Shown one piece after another: positions 6,979 through 17,726 of a stretch of DNA of 64,000 bases (its first letter is position 1; each line of letters begins with the position of its first letter). The position numbers and the translations under genes were made by a program. The notes below the pieces were generated by a model. That model worked only from the letters and a program-made list of their open reading frames with translations. It had not been told where the DNA came from and made no database searches. This stretch comes from Bacillota bacterium (GTDB lineage Bacteria > Bacillota > Clostridia > Oscillospirales > Ruminococcaceae), in the NCBI GenBank assembly GCA_023458875.1, contig JAEWXO010000051.1, positions 1 to 64,000 on the forward strand, written 5' to 3'.

Positions 6979-9900
6979 TTATTTTGAAGCTGCCATAAGA
7001 CTTCTTAATCTTATTTTAGCTGCTCCAAGGTTGCTTATTTCATCTATTTTAAGCTGAGTATACAGTTTTCCTTCTTTTTCGAGTATTTCCCGTACCTCAT
7101 CTGTTGTTATTGCATCTATACCGCATCCGAATGAAACAAGCTGTACAAGCTGCATATCCGGATTTTTTGTGACATATTCGGCTGCTTTATACAGTCTTGA
7201 ATGATATGTCCATTGGTTGAGCACGTCAAGCTCAGGGAGATTTCCGAGGTCACATACACTGTCCTCAGTCACAACTGCCATTCCAAGACTGGTTATAAGC
7301 TTGTTTATACCGTGGTTTATTTCTTTGTCAATATGATAAGGACGGCCTGCAAGAACTATAATTTTCTTTCCCTCAGCCCTTGCCTGTGATATGATTTCCT
7401 GTGCCTTTGCCGAAATATTTTTATGAAAATCCTCAAGTGCCTCAAAACCCTTATTAAGCGCCGATTCCACCTGATTTTTCGAAATATTATAATTCTTAAG
7501 AACTTCTGTCATTACATCCACAACATGCTTACGTCTGTTAAGATCCATATATGGAATTTTAAAATTATCATCGTTAAGCTCAGTAACATTTGCCTTTAAA
7601 AGCTCCGGATAATATGCAACGACAGGACAGTTGTAATGGTTATCGGTATCACCGTCATCAAGGTTATAGCTCATACATGGATAGAATATAAAATCAACAT
7701 TTTTTTCGAGCAGATCTGCAATATGTCCGTGCGCAAGCTTTGCCGGATAGCATACGGTATCAGAAGGAATAGTCTGCTGTCCCTTATAATACATCTGCCT
7801 TGAGCTTTCTGATGAAATTACCGTTTCAAATCCCAACTCAGTAAATATCTTTGCCCAGAACGGCAGCTGTTCATAAAAACCAAGCACCATAGGAATTCCT
7901 ACTCTTGCAAGAGGTGTACTCTGAGGTTTTAATTCTGTTTTCATAATAAGGTCATACTTGTATTCGTACAGACAGCTTCCTGCTGTTGTATCTTTAAGAC
8001 CTGCACCTTTTTCACACTTGTTTCCGGAAATATATTTTTCACCGTTATTGAATGTTATCATGTTAAGATTACATTTTCCCGTACATCCGCCGCACTGAAA
8101 TGCTCTTGATGTGTATGAAAAATTCTCAAGCTCTGACTTACTCAGAAGGTTTGACTTTCCGTCTGACTTTTTCTTAGCGTAAAGTGCCGCGCCGAATGCA
8201 CCCATAAGTCCTGCTATTGCCGGACGTATTACATTTCTGCCAAGCTCTTTTTCAAAAGAACGCAGAACCGCATCGTTTAAAAATGTTCCGCCCTGAACAA
8301 CGATATTTTCACCAAGCTCAGATACTGATTTTGCACGTATTACCTTGTATATGGCATTTTTTATTATTGATGACGAAAGTCCTGCCGAAATATCTTCAAC
8401 TGTCGCACCATCCTTTTGCGCCTGTTTTACACTGCTGTTCATAAATACAGTACATCTTGAACCAAGATCAACAGGATTTTCCGCAAAAATTCCGAGGTTT
8501 GAAAATCTCTCTATATCGTAACCAAGAGCCTGTGCAAATGTCTGTATAAACGATCCGCAGCCTGAAGAGCATGCTTCATTAAGCATTATGCTGTCGATAG
8601 CACCGTTTTTTATTTTAAAGCATTTTATGTCCTGTCCGCCTATATCAATAATAAAATCAACATCAGGACAGAAAAATGATGCTGCCTTGTAATGTGCAAC
8701 AGTTTCAACTATACCGAAATCGATATGAAGTCCTGCCTTTATCAGATCCTCACCGTAGCCTGTAACAGCAGAGCCTGCTATTGTGATCTTTTCATTTGCA
8801 AGACTGTATATCTCTTTAATTTTCTTTGAAATCCTGTCAAGAGGCTGACCCTTGTTTGAAGCATAATACTGATACAGAAGTTTTCCTTCAGGAGTTATAA
8901 GAACCATTTTTGTTGTTGTGGAGCCTGCATCTATTCCAAGATATGCATTACCTTTATATGTTTCTATATTTTCATATTTAAGGTCATTTTTCTTGTGTCT
9001 TTCAATAAACTGTTCATACTCTACCTTATTATTAAAAAGTCTTTCACCTGTAGCAACGTGGTCCGAAGATACTCCGTTATTGATTTTATTTATTATTTCA
9101 TCAGCTGTAAAATATTCGCCCTCACTGTTTCCGGCAAAAACAGCTGAACCATATGCTACGAAAACAGGCGCTTCTTCAGGAAAGCGGGCTGTTTTTTCAT
9201 TTAACCCGAGTGTTTTTACAAAGGCATTTCTGAGTCCCTTCTGGAAAAAGAGAGGACCGCCTAAAAACAAAACATTTCCCTCTATCTTTCTGCCCTGTGA
9301 AAGTCCGGCAACTGTCTGATCAACAACAGCCTGAAAAATACTTGCCGCTATATCTTCTCTTTTTGCACCCTGATTTAAAAGCGGCTGAATATCAGACTTT
9401 GCAAAAACTCCGCAGCGTGAAGCAATAGGGTATATCTTTTCTGAATTTTCGGATAATCTGTCAAGCTCATCAGTCGTAATTCCCAGAAGTGTTGCCATCT
9501 GGTCTATAAATGCACCGGTTCCTCCGGCACACGAGCCGTTCATACGCTGTTCTACTCCACCGGTAAGAAATATTATCTTTGCATCCTCACCACCAAGCTC
9601 AATAACCACGTCCGTATCAGGATAGCTCTCCTTTACCGCAATAAACGCAGCGTTTACCTCCTGAACAAACGGCAGATCCGATGAATTTGCAAGTCCTAGT
9701 CCTGCTGAGCCTGTAATAGCCAGACGGAAAACACAGTCAGAATATTTTTCCTTTATAATATCAAGCTGCTCTGCAACCGTTTCTTTTATTTTCGAAAAGT
9801 GTCTCTGATATTTTGAATATAAAATAGTTTTGTTGTCGTCTGTAATAACTGTTTTTACCGTAGTTGAACCTACGTCTATTCCCAAAGAATATTTGTTCAT
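6979..9900 (-). CDS. Acyl-CoA dehydratase activase-like protein with tandem BcrA/BadF ATPase domains and DUF2229
   Basis: A 973-residue multidomain protein. Two ASKHA ATPase domains follow each other: the first starts LGIDVGSTTVKTVI (about residues 5-270) and the second LGIDAGSTTTKMVL (about 322-590). Each has a phosphate loop and a cluster-region cysteine (NGSCAGGTGAF and NEACSSGCGSF). A cysteine-rich segment (FQCGGCTGKCN, NKCEKG) near residues 630-670 leads into a DUF2229 module related to the dehydratase partner (SDTVCYPAKLAHGH). HgdC-type activases are normally about 260 residues and work as homodimers, so this chain fuses both halves with a receptor-like module. Start ATG 9900 has a GAGG site. 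The downstream neighbour is its likely electron acceptor. Confidence 0.85.
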   Translation of the reverse strand: MNKYSLGIDVGSTTVKTVITDDNKTILYSKYQRHFSKIKETVAEQLDIIKEKYSDCVFRLAITGSAGLGLANSSDLPFVQEVNAAFIAVKESYPDTDVVIELGGEDAKIIFLTGGVEQRMNGSCAGGTGAFIDQMATLLGITTDELDRLSENSEKIYPIASRCGVFAKSDIQPLLNQGAKREDIAASIFQAVVDQTVAGLSQGRKIEGNVLFLGGPLFFQKGLRNAFVKTLGLNEKTARFPEEAPVFVAYGSAVFAGNSEGEYFTADEIINKINNGVSSDHVATGERLFNNKVEYEQFIERHKKNDLKYENIETYKGNAYLGIDAGSTTTKMVLITPEGKLLYQYYASNKGQPLDRISKKIKEIYSLANEKITIAGSAVTGYGEDLIKAGLHIDFGIVETVAHYKAASFFCPDVDFIIDIGGQDIKCFKIKNGAIDSIMLNEACSSGCGSFIQTFAQALGYDIERFSNLGIFAENPVDLGSRCTVFMNSSVKQAQKDGATVEDISAGLSSSIIKNAIYKVIRAKSVSELGENIVVQGGTFLNDAVLRSFEKELGRNVIRPAIAGLMGAFGAALYAKKKSDGKSNLLSKSELENFSYTSRAFQCGGCTGKCNLNMITFNNGEKYISGNKCEKGAGLKDTTAGSCLYEYKYDLIMKTELKPQSTPLARVGIPMVLGFYEQLPFWAKIFTELGFETVISSESSRQMYYKGQQTIPSDTVCYPAKLAHGHIADLLEKNVDFIFYPCMSYNLDDGDTDNHYNCPVVAYYPELLKANVTELNDDNFKIPYMDLNRRKHVVDVMTEVLKNYNISKNQVESALNKGFEALEDFHKNISAKAQEIISQARAEGKKIIVLAGRPYHIDKEINHGINKLITSLGMAVVTEDSVCDLGNLPELDVLNQWTYHSRLYKAAEYVTKNPDMQLVQLVSFGCGIDAITTDEVREILEKEGKLYTQLKIDEISNLGAAKIRLRSLMAASK

Positions 9901-9940
9901 TAACTATACCTCATTTTAAAAAAACTTTCAGTTAATTAAT

Positions 9941-9969
9941 ATTATAGCATTAATCAAGAGAAATTAAAA
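9941..9969 (-). promoter_or_regulatory. Putative promoter of the activase/dehydratase operon
   Basis: On the minus strand a TTTTAA (9964-9969) and a perfect TATAAT (9941-9946) are 17 bp apart, about 40 bp upstream of the ATG at 9900. The -10 is strong and the -35 poor. Confidence 0.5.
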
Positions 9970-10050
9970 GTATTTTTATTTAAATACCATATTTTAATTA
10001 TATAATTTTTTTGTTATAATAATATATAACACTATTAATCCACACCATAA

Positions 10051-10147
10051 AGTGATGCAGATATGTAAGCGAAGTCCAGTCGACCGCAAAGCCCGGTCGA
10101 CTCCTCAGAGTCGACATCTCCATCCACATATGGGCTGAATAGTAACG
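10051..10147 (+). repeat. Structured intergenic repeat, copy A
   Basis: A member of the six-copy family described in the findings. It begins AGTGATGCAGATATG, contains an 8-bp stem GTCGACCG/CGGTCGAC around a CAAAGCC loop, then a GACTC-CTCA-GAGTC hairpin, and ends CTGAATAGTAACG. It ends 23 bp before the metallophosphoesterase start, so it would lie in that mRNA leader. Confidence 0.7.
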
Positions 10148-10170
10148 ATATCATTTGAAAGGAAAGAAAA

Positions 10171-10947
10171 ATGCAGAATTTAAAAGTCACAAATCTCAGA
10201 ATAAAATCAGAAAAAATTAATAACTCCGGAAGCATAAGTATAGTTCAGCTTTCAGACCTGCATAAAAAAAGCTTCGGAACGGATAATATAAACCTGATAA
10301 ACGCTGTAAAATCCCTTAAACCTGATTTAATATTTATAACAGGTGATATGGTTAGCCGTGATATTCTGAATTTATCAGATTTTCAACATTTAATTTCCGA
10401 ATTGTTGAAAATCTGTCCTGTTTATTATTGCATAGGAAATCATGAGAAGGATATTGAAAAGATCAATCCAAAGCTATATAATCAGCTGATTTCATTTCTT
10501 TCCGCGAGTCACATACATATTCTTGATAATAAAACAGAAAAAATAAATATAAATAACATAAAAATAAACATTTCAGGAATCACACTTCCACCCGAATGTT
10601 ATAAAAACAACGAAAAATACAAAAATCTTCACAAATTAACTGCCGGTGAAATTTCTGATATTATAGGAACTTGCGACGACTCCTTTAATATTCTTCTTGC
10701 ACACAATCCTGTTTTCTTTGACGCATATGCAGAATACGGTGCCGACCTTATCTTTTCAGGGCACATTCACGGCGGATGTGTACGTCTTCCTTTTTTAGGC
10801 GGTATTCTTTCACCTGAAAGAAAATTTTTTCCGAAATACACCTCCGGAATCTACAAAAAAAATAATTCTTCCATGATAGTATCACGCGGTCTTGGAAAAT
10901 TTCGTGTTTTCAACCCTCCAGAAATAATTTTTCTTGAACTTTACTGA
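10171..10947 (+). CDS. Calcineurin-like metallophosphoesterase (YkuE-like)
   Basis: A 258-residue protein carrying the metallophosphoesterase motifs in order: QLSDLH (first metal-binding Asp and His, about residues 26-31), FITGDM (about 54-59), GNHE (about 90-93), a LLAHNP histidine (about 175) and GHIHGG (about 197-202). These coordinate a two-metal centre that hydrolyses phosphoesters. Relatives such as YkuE and YaeI act at or near the membrane, but no N-terminal signal or membrane segment is visible, so this one is probably cytoplasmic. Substrate unknown. Start ATG with an AAAGGAAAG site; the leader holds repeat copy A. Confidence 0.85.
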   Translation: MQNLKVTNLRIKSEKINNSGSISIVQLSDLHKKSFGTDNINLINAVKSLKPDLIFITGDMVSRDILNLSDFQHLISELLKICPVYYCIGNHEKDIEKINPKLYNQLISFLSASHIHILDNKTEKININNIKINISGITLPPECYKNNEKYKNLHKLTAGEISDIIGTCDDSFNILLAHNPVFFDAYAEYGADLIFSGHIHGGCVRLPFLGGILSPERKFFPKYTSGIYKKNNSSMIVSRGLGKFRVFNPPEIIFLELY

Positions 10948-10983
10948 TATTTTTTTAATAATTACAGATAATAATAACATAAG

Positions 10984-11065
10984 AGTGAGGCAGATATGTG
11001 AGCGAAGTTGCAAGGCAACCGGAAAGCCCTGCTCGCTTCCTCAGAAGCAAAATTAAATTTCTATG
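10984..11065 (+). repeat. Structured intergenic repeat, copy B
   Basis: It starts AGTGAGGCAGATATG, shares GCGAAGT and CCGGAAAGCCC with the other copies, and has the second hairpin as GCTTC-CTCA-GAAGC. The 3' part is less conserved. It lies immediately upstream of spoVAC, mirroring copy A upstream of the previous gene. Confidence 0.6.
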
Positions 11066-11084
11066 AAAGAGAGAATTATTATCT

Positions 11085-11522
11085 ATGAACATTACACCAA
11101 AACAGTACAAAAAAATGTCGGAACAGGCTTCTCCGAACTCTAAAAGCTATATAAATATACCTGTGGCATTTTTAGTCGGAGGACTTATATGTACAATAGG
11201 ACAGGCATTTATAAACCTGTTTGAAAACAAAGGACTTGAAAAGGATGCTGCAGGCACATGGACCTCAGTTATTCTCGTATTTTTAAGTGCTTTGTTTACA
11301 GGATCAGGAGTTTATGAAAAAATTGCAAAACACGCCGGGGCCGGAACGCTTGTCCCTATAACAGGATTTGCAAATGCCGTTGTTTCACCTGCTCTTGAAT
11401 CAAAGACAGAGGGATACATCCTTGGCGTAGGTGCCAAAATATTTTCAATAGCCGGTCCTGTTATACTTTACGGTACAGCAGCCTCATTTATATACGGGAT
11501 TATCTATTATTTTATTTCATAA
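11085..11522 (+). CDS. spoVAC: Stage V sporulation protein AC
   Basis: A 145-residue integral membrane protein. It opens with the MNITPKQYKKM-type N-terminus and has the AFLVGGLICTIGQ segment, a GTGVYEKIAKHAGAGTLVPITGFANAV-like central motif and a C-terminal hydrophobic stretch, all diagnostic of SpoVAC. SpoVAC is a mechanosensitive-type channel component of the inner-membrane complex that moves Ca-dipicolinic acid into forespores and out during germination. Normally spoVAD and spoVAE follow directly. Here they are 32 kb away (43.5 kb), and spoVAC stands alone between a phosphoesterase gene and a terminator. Confidence 0.93.
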   Translation: MNITPKQYKKMSEQASPNSKSYINIPVAFLVGGLICTIGQAFINLFENKGLEKDAAGTWTSVILVFLSALFTGSGVYEKIAKHAGAGTLVPITGFANAVVSPALESKTEGYILGVGAKIFSIAGPVILYGTAASFIYGIIYYFIS

Positions 11523-11534
11523 AAATATAAAAAG

Positions 11535-11567
11535 CTGTATCGGGTTTCATACAAAAGCCCGATACAG
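11535..11567. terminator. Bidirectional terminator between spoVAC and the YkgJ-like gene
   Basis: CTGTATCGGG (11535-11544) pairs with CCCGATACAG (11558-11567). TTTTTT follows on the plus strand and an A-rich run precedes on the other side, so it can end both convergent transcripts. Confidence 0.85.
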
Positions 11568-11574
11568 TTCTTTT

Positions 11575-12060
11575 TTATTTTTCAAATATAAGAATAGGAT
11601 ATGAGTTATCATGATCCTTTACTATTTCCGGATTTTCGTCTGCAAAGCTGAAAATCTTTTCGGCAAGTCCGGCATTAAGAAAATCCACAAGCTCTTTAAG
11701 AGGCTTTTTCATAAGCTCTGAACATATCGGTGCTATGGCTATTACTCTTTTTCCGTTGAAATTCATTATCCGGAACGGCCATATCCTGCATTCAAAAGGC
11801 TTCCTGTCGCCGAGCCGGCAGCCTGACTTATGGTCAAGTGCCGGACATACGAACAGCTGATTTTCATCAAGCTTTTCCTTGCTTATTTTCATTTTAAAGC
11901 AGTTTCCGAAGCTGTAAAATTCAGCTTCGTTATCAAGCTTTTTTATTTCATCCACAGTTCCTGCGTCAAGAACAGGTGTTTCCCATATGTCATAGCTGTC
12001 AAATATGCAGCACAGCCTGCACTCTGCGCATGAACTGCTTTCCAGTATAGATTTTATCAT
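11575..12060 (-). CDS. YkgJ-family cysteine cluster protein
   Basis: A 161-residue protein with the N-terminal CAECRLCCIFD cluster (about residues 11-18) and further cysteines in FGNCFKM, VCPALD, SGCRLGDRKPFECRIWPF and APICSEL. This pattern defines the putative zinc- or iron-chelating YkgJ (UPF0153) family. Function unknown; the cysteines probably bind a metal or an iron-sulfur cluster. The start lies 5 bp after the gyrA stop, so it is the last gene of the gyrB-gyrA transcript. A TATCAT-rich start region leaves the exact initiation codon fairly secure at 12060. Confidence 0.8.
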   Translation of the reverse strand: MIKSILESSSCAECRLCCIFDSYDIWETPVLDAGTVDEIKKLDNEAEFYSFGNCFKMKISKEKLDENQLFVCPALDHKSGCRLGDRKPFECRIWPFRIMNFNGKRVIAIAPICSELMKKPLKELVDFLNAGLAEKIFSFADENPEIVKDHDNSYPILIFEK

Positions 12061-12065
12061 TTCAT

Positions 12066-14621
12066 TTACTCTTCATCATCAGGAGCTTCAGAAACCTCTA
12101 TAACCTCGTTCTGCTCTTCCTGTAACGCCATTATTTCTTCTTTTTGAATTTCTTCATCTGATACCTGCTCAATAGTTTCTATTTCGGCAGTATCATCATG
12201 CTCTGCTCTTGTAAATGTAACTACCTTGTTGTCATCTGTGACTCTCATTACCTTTACGCCTGTTGCATAGCGTCCCATAATTCGGATATCACTTGTTCTT
12301 ATTCTGATAACAACACCATCAGAAGAAATAAGAATAATGTCATCCGTATCATCAACAACCTTTATGCCGCATACATAACCCTTATCATCCGAAACCTTGT
12401 AGTTAAGCAGACCGTATCCGCCTCTGTTCTGAATCCTGTAAGAAGAAAGATCTGCTCTTCGTCCCAGACCCTTGTCGGAAACCGTAAGAACCGAAGCGCC
12501 TTCTCTTACTCTTGCTATTGATACAACATAATCATTATCATGAAGCTTTATTGCCTTTACGCCATGAGCTGATCTTGAAAGAGGACGTACCTTATTTTCT
12601 TCTATCCTTATTGCAAATCCGCCGTATGTTGCTATGAGAAGCTGTGCATCACCGTCTGTCATACGGACTCCGGCAATCTCATCACCTTCATCAAGACCTA
12701 TAGCTATAAGTCCGTTTTTACGGACATTTTTGTATGCCGAAAGATTTGTACGTTTTATCTTTCCGTTCTTTGTAACAAGAACAAGGAACTTATTATCCTC
12801 AAAGTCAGCAGCCCTTATCATTGCGGCTACCTTTTCACCCTCGCCAAGAGGAAGCAGATTAACTACATTGAGGCCTCTTGACGCCTTTGAACCTTCAGGT
12901 ATTTCGTAACACTTCAGCTTGTACATAACACCCTTGTTTGTTATAAATAAAATATTATCATGAGTTGAAGCTATAAACATTTCGTTTACGACATCTTCTT
13001 CACGCTGCTTCATTCCGCTGACACCTCTGCCGCCGCGCTTCTGTGTCTTATATACATCAACAGGCATACGCTTGATATATCCGATATCTGTATATGTTAA
13101 AACGCAGTCACTGACAGGGATAAGATCCTCAATATCAACCTCACCGCTTACGTTTTCAATCTTTGTACGTCTGTTATCGCTGAATTTTCTTCTTATTTCT
13201 GCAAGCTCATTTTTAATAACTTCCTTGATTTTTGTTTCACTTGCAAGTATTGATTCAAATTCTGCTATTTTAATATTAAGAGCTGCCAGTTCATCAAGAA
13301 TTCTTTGTCTTTCCATATTTGAAAGCTGATAAAGCTGCATTTTTGCAATTGCCTCTGCCTGAATATTGGAAAGTGCAAATCTTGTACATAATTTCTCTTT
13401 TATTTCACCGATATTTTTAGAGCTTCGGCAGATTTTTATTACTTCGTCAATATTGTCTGCTGCAATAACAAGACCTTCGAGTATATGAGCTCTTTCCTGG
13501 GCTTTTCTGAGTTCAAATATCGTTCTTTTTGTTATTACCTCTATCTGGAACTCTATATATTTTTCAAGCATCTGCTTAAGAGTGAGAACCTTTGGTTCGC
13601 CGTTTACAAGTGCAAGCATTATAACGCCTACAGTATCCTGCAGCTGTGTAAATGTAAAGAGTTTATTAAGGACTATCTGTGCAATAGCGTCTTTTTTAAG
13701 CTCTATTACGATTCTCATTCCTGTTCTGTCAGATTCGTCTCTTAATGTATGAATACCCTCCACTCTTTTTTCTTTCACAAGGTTTGCCATATTTTCTATA
13801 AGTCTTGCCTTGTTTACCATGTAAGGAATTTCGGTTATTATAATGCAGGTTCTGCCTTTTATCTCTTCAATTGATGTTTCAGCCCTGAGAGTTATTTTTC
13901 CGCGTCCTGTGGCATATGCTGCTCTTATTCCTGCGCGGCCCATAATAATACCGCCTGTAGGGAAGTCAGGAGCTTTTATAAACTCCATTATCTCATCAAG
14001 TGTTGCTTCAGGATTTTCCATAACAAGATCTATAGCATCTATTACTTCGCCGAGATTGTGCGGAGGAATATTTGTAGCCATACCTACAGCGATACCGACA
14101 CATCCGTTTACAAGAAGATTTGGAAATCGTGATGGCAATACTACAGGCTCTTTAAGTCTGTCATCATAGTTTGAAGTATACGGTATGGTTTCTTTGTTTA
14201 TATCTGTCAGCATTTCAACTGAGATTTTTGACATTTTTGCTTCTGTATATCGGTATGCAGCAGGAGGATCCCCATCCACACTACCAAAGTTACCGTGACC
14301 GTCAACAAGCGGGTATCTCAGTGAAAATTTCTGTGCAAGTCTTACGAGTGCATCATAAACAGATGCGTCACCATGAGGATGATATCTACCGAGAACTGCA
14401 CCAACTGTATCAGCGCACTTTCTGTATGCCTTGTCCGGAGTCAGACCGTTTTCATGAAGTGTATATAATATTCGTCTGTGTACCGGCTTCAGTCCGTCTC
14501 TTACATCAGGCAATGCTCTTGAAACAATTACTGACATTGAGTAATCAAGAAATGATTTTCTCATTTCTTTTTCTATATCTCTTGGTATTACCTTTGAATT
14601 AGTAAAATCCAAAATTATCAA
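12066..14621 (-). CDS. gyrA: DNA gyrase subunit A
   Basis: An 851-residue protein that breaks and rejoins DNA in the A2B2 gyrase. Visible are [20 protein letters not shown], the active-site AAYRYTE tyrosine region (about residue 125), and a C-terminal beta-pinwheel with the gyrase box QKRGGRG (about residue 530). The tail is strongly acidic. The start is TTG 14621, with an AAGGA site 6 bases upstream. In the quinolone-determining region the sequence is [10 protein letters not shown], where E. coli has HPHGDSAVYD, so the position of the classical resistance serine is alanine. It is linked to gyrB through one small membrane-protein gene. Confidence 0.97.
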   Translation of the reverse strand: MIILDFTNSKVIPRDIEKEMRKSFLDYSMSVIVSRALPDVRDGLKPVHRRILYTLHENGLTPDKAYRKCADTVGAVLGRYHPHGDASVYDALVRLAQKFSLRYPLVDGHGNFGSVDGDPPAAYRYTEAKMSKISVEMLTDINKETIPYTSNYDDRLKEPVVLPSRFPNLLVNGCVGIAVGMATNIPPHNLGEVIDAIDLVMENPEATLDEIMEFIKAPDFPTGGIIMGRAGIRAAYATGRGKITLRAETSIEEIKGRTCIIITEIPYMVNKARLIENMANLVKEKRVEGIHTLRDESDRTGMRIVIELKKDAIAQIVLNKLFTFTQLQDTVGVIMLALVNGEPKVLTLKQMLEKYIEFQIEVITKRTIFELRKAQERAHILEGLVIAADNIDEVIKICRSSKNIGEIKEKLCTRFALSNIQAEAIAKMQLYQLSNMERQRILDELAALNIKIAEFESILASETKIKEVIKNELAEIRRKFSDNRRTKIENVSGEVDIEDLIPVSDCVLTYTDIGYIKRMPVDVYKTQKRGGRGVSGMKQREEDVVNEMFIASTHDNILFITNKGVMYKLKCYEIPEGSKASRGLNVVNLLPLGEGEKVAAMIRAADFEDNKFLVLVTKNGKIKRTNLSAYKNVRKNGLIAIGLDEGDEIAGVRMTDGDAQLLIATYGGFAIRIEENKVRPLSRSAHGVKAIKLHDNDYVVSIARVREGASVLTVSDKGLGRRADLSSYRIQNRGGYGLLNYKVSDDKGYVCGIKVVDDTDDIILISSDGVVIRIRTSDIRIMGRYATGVKVMRVTDDNKVVTFTRAEHDDTAEIETIEQVSDEEIQKEEIMALQEEQNEVIEVSEAPDDEE

Positions 14622-14640
14622 GACCTTTCCTTATGATATT

Positions 14641-15282
14641 TTATTTATTTTCAGGAGTAAATTTTGTATTTTTAAAGCCATTCTTTAATATTTCAATTTC
14701 TTCAGGAGTAAATGATTCCTTTGGAATAATATAAAAATTTCTTTTGATAATATATATAATAAAATACTTGCTTTTCTCAAGGATTTTTATGTTTCCGGCT
14801 GAAAAATTAATCACAGTCCTTGCAATTTTATCATCATAATCATGATTTTTTTCCTGGAAAAATGAATCATCAGTGTCATTATCCGCGGAAATATCAGATA
14901 AATCTTTTTCCTGAGACTCCTCTTCATTTTCAGAGTCCTCTTCAATTACCGTTCCGATATCTATTCTGTCAGAATACAGCTCTGCTATGTATCTGTCATT
15001 TTGTATGCCTTCAATTGAACCCAGAAGTTTTTTACGTATCATCAGTGGGTTAAGCCACATTCCTCCTATCATAAACAGGCAGACAATAATAATCATTATG
15101 CATACTGAATTTTTCGGGTCCTCTGCAAGAGGAAAGGTATACAAAACTGCGATTAATCCGAAAACTGATGTCATTAATATGTTTTTAGGATATACAAATT
15201 TTTTTTGAAAATCTTTGAATGCACTTGCAAACATATCCATAGGAATACTGTAATTTTTTGATAATATTGGTTTATCAGCCAT
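14641..15282 (-). CDS. YcxB-like membrane protein
   Basis: A 213-residue protein with two adjacent membrane segments (about residues 35-53 and 60-80) and a C-terminal YcxB-like fold: LYSDRIDIG, then INFSAGNIKILEKSKYF, ending FYIIPKESFTPEEIEIL. A highly acidic, Ser/Glu/Asp-rich insert (about 112-150) splits that fold, which is unusual. Function unknown. It sits between gyrB and gyrA, 20 bp from each, and must share their transcript. In most Firmicutes gyrB and gyrA are adjacent, so this is a lineage-specific insertion. Confidence 0.7.
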   Translation of the reverse strand: MADKPILSKNYSIPMDMFASAFKDFQKKFVYPKNILMTSVFGLIAVLYTFPLAEDPKNSVCIMIIIVCLFMIGGMWLNPLMIRKKLLGSIEGIQNDRYIAELYSDRIDIGTVIEEDSENEEESQEKDLSDISADNDTDDSFFQEKNHDYDDKIARTVINFSAGNIKILEKSKYFIIYIIKRNFYIIPKESFTPEEIEILKNGFKNTKFTPENK

Positions 15283-15302
15283 TTTACTCTCCTCTTGATA
15301 TA

Positions 15303-17315
<2,013 letters not shown>

Positions 17316-17440
17316 TTACATGGCAAAGGCAGCATCTGCTGCTTTTGATCACCATAAAACCTAAGTTACAATGACCAAAGAATGATTCCCGATGCATTAA
17401 AGACGGGGAGCATCCTGCATGAGCTGTATTAAGTCATTGA

Positions 17441-17698
17441 TTAAATAATCATACCTGCTCTTTTACGTAAGGTTGAAACTGATATCTGTGATATATATAC
17501 GGATTCCTTTCCTTTTCTGTCCTTACATACTATAAAGCTTTTCGGCATTTCAAGAGACACGTTTACAATTTCTCCGTTATCAGTAGATTTTCTCAAATAC
17601 TGTCTTGTATCCTTTCCCAATGATGTATTTTCTATATCGAATATTCCGATCATACTTTTATCACTTATAGAAATTTCATTTCCAAGATGAATATACAT
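17441..17698 (-). CDS. remB: RemB-like (DUF370) regulator
   Basis: An 85-residue protein with MYIHLGNEISI at the start and SVYISQISVSTLRKRA near the end, the pattern of the extracellular-matrix regulator RemA/RemB (DUF370) family. In B. subtilis the yaaB/remB gene sits at this place between recF and gyrB. RemA-type proteins form oligomeric rings that bind DNA and activate biofilm and osmoprotection genes; RemB is less well studied. It is 28 bp downstream of recF and likely shares its transcript. Confidence 0.85.
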   Translation of the reverse strand: MYIHLGNEISISDKSMIGIFDIENTSLGKDTRQYLRKSTDNGEIVNVSLEMPKSFIVCKDRKGKESVYISQISVSTLRKRAGMII

Positions 17699-17726
17699 AT
17701 TTTTTACTTCCCCCGGTTTGACGGAT

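Noticed and set aside
13072..14602. Plus-strand open frames within gyrA (and similar antisense frames in gyrB, serS, guaB).
   Set aside because: They lie entirely within well-recognised genes, lack ribosome sites and show no family motifs; shadows of the real frame.
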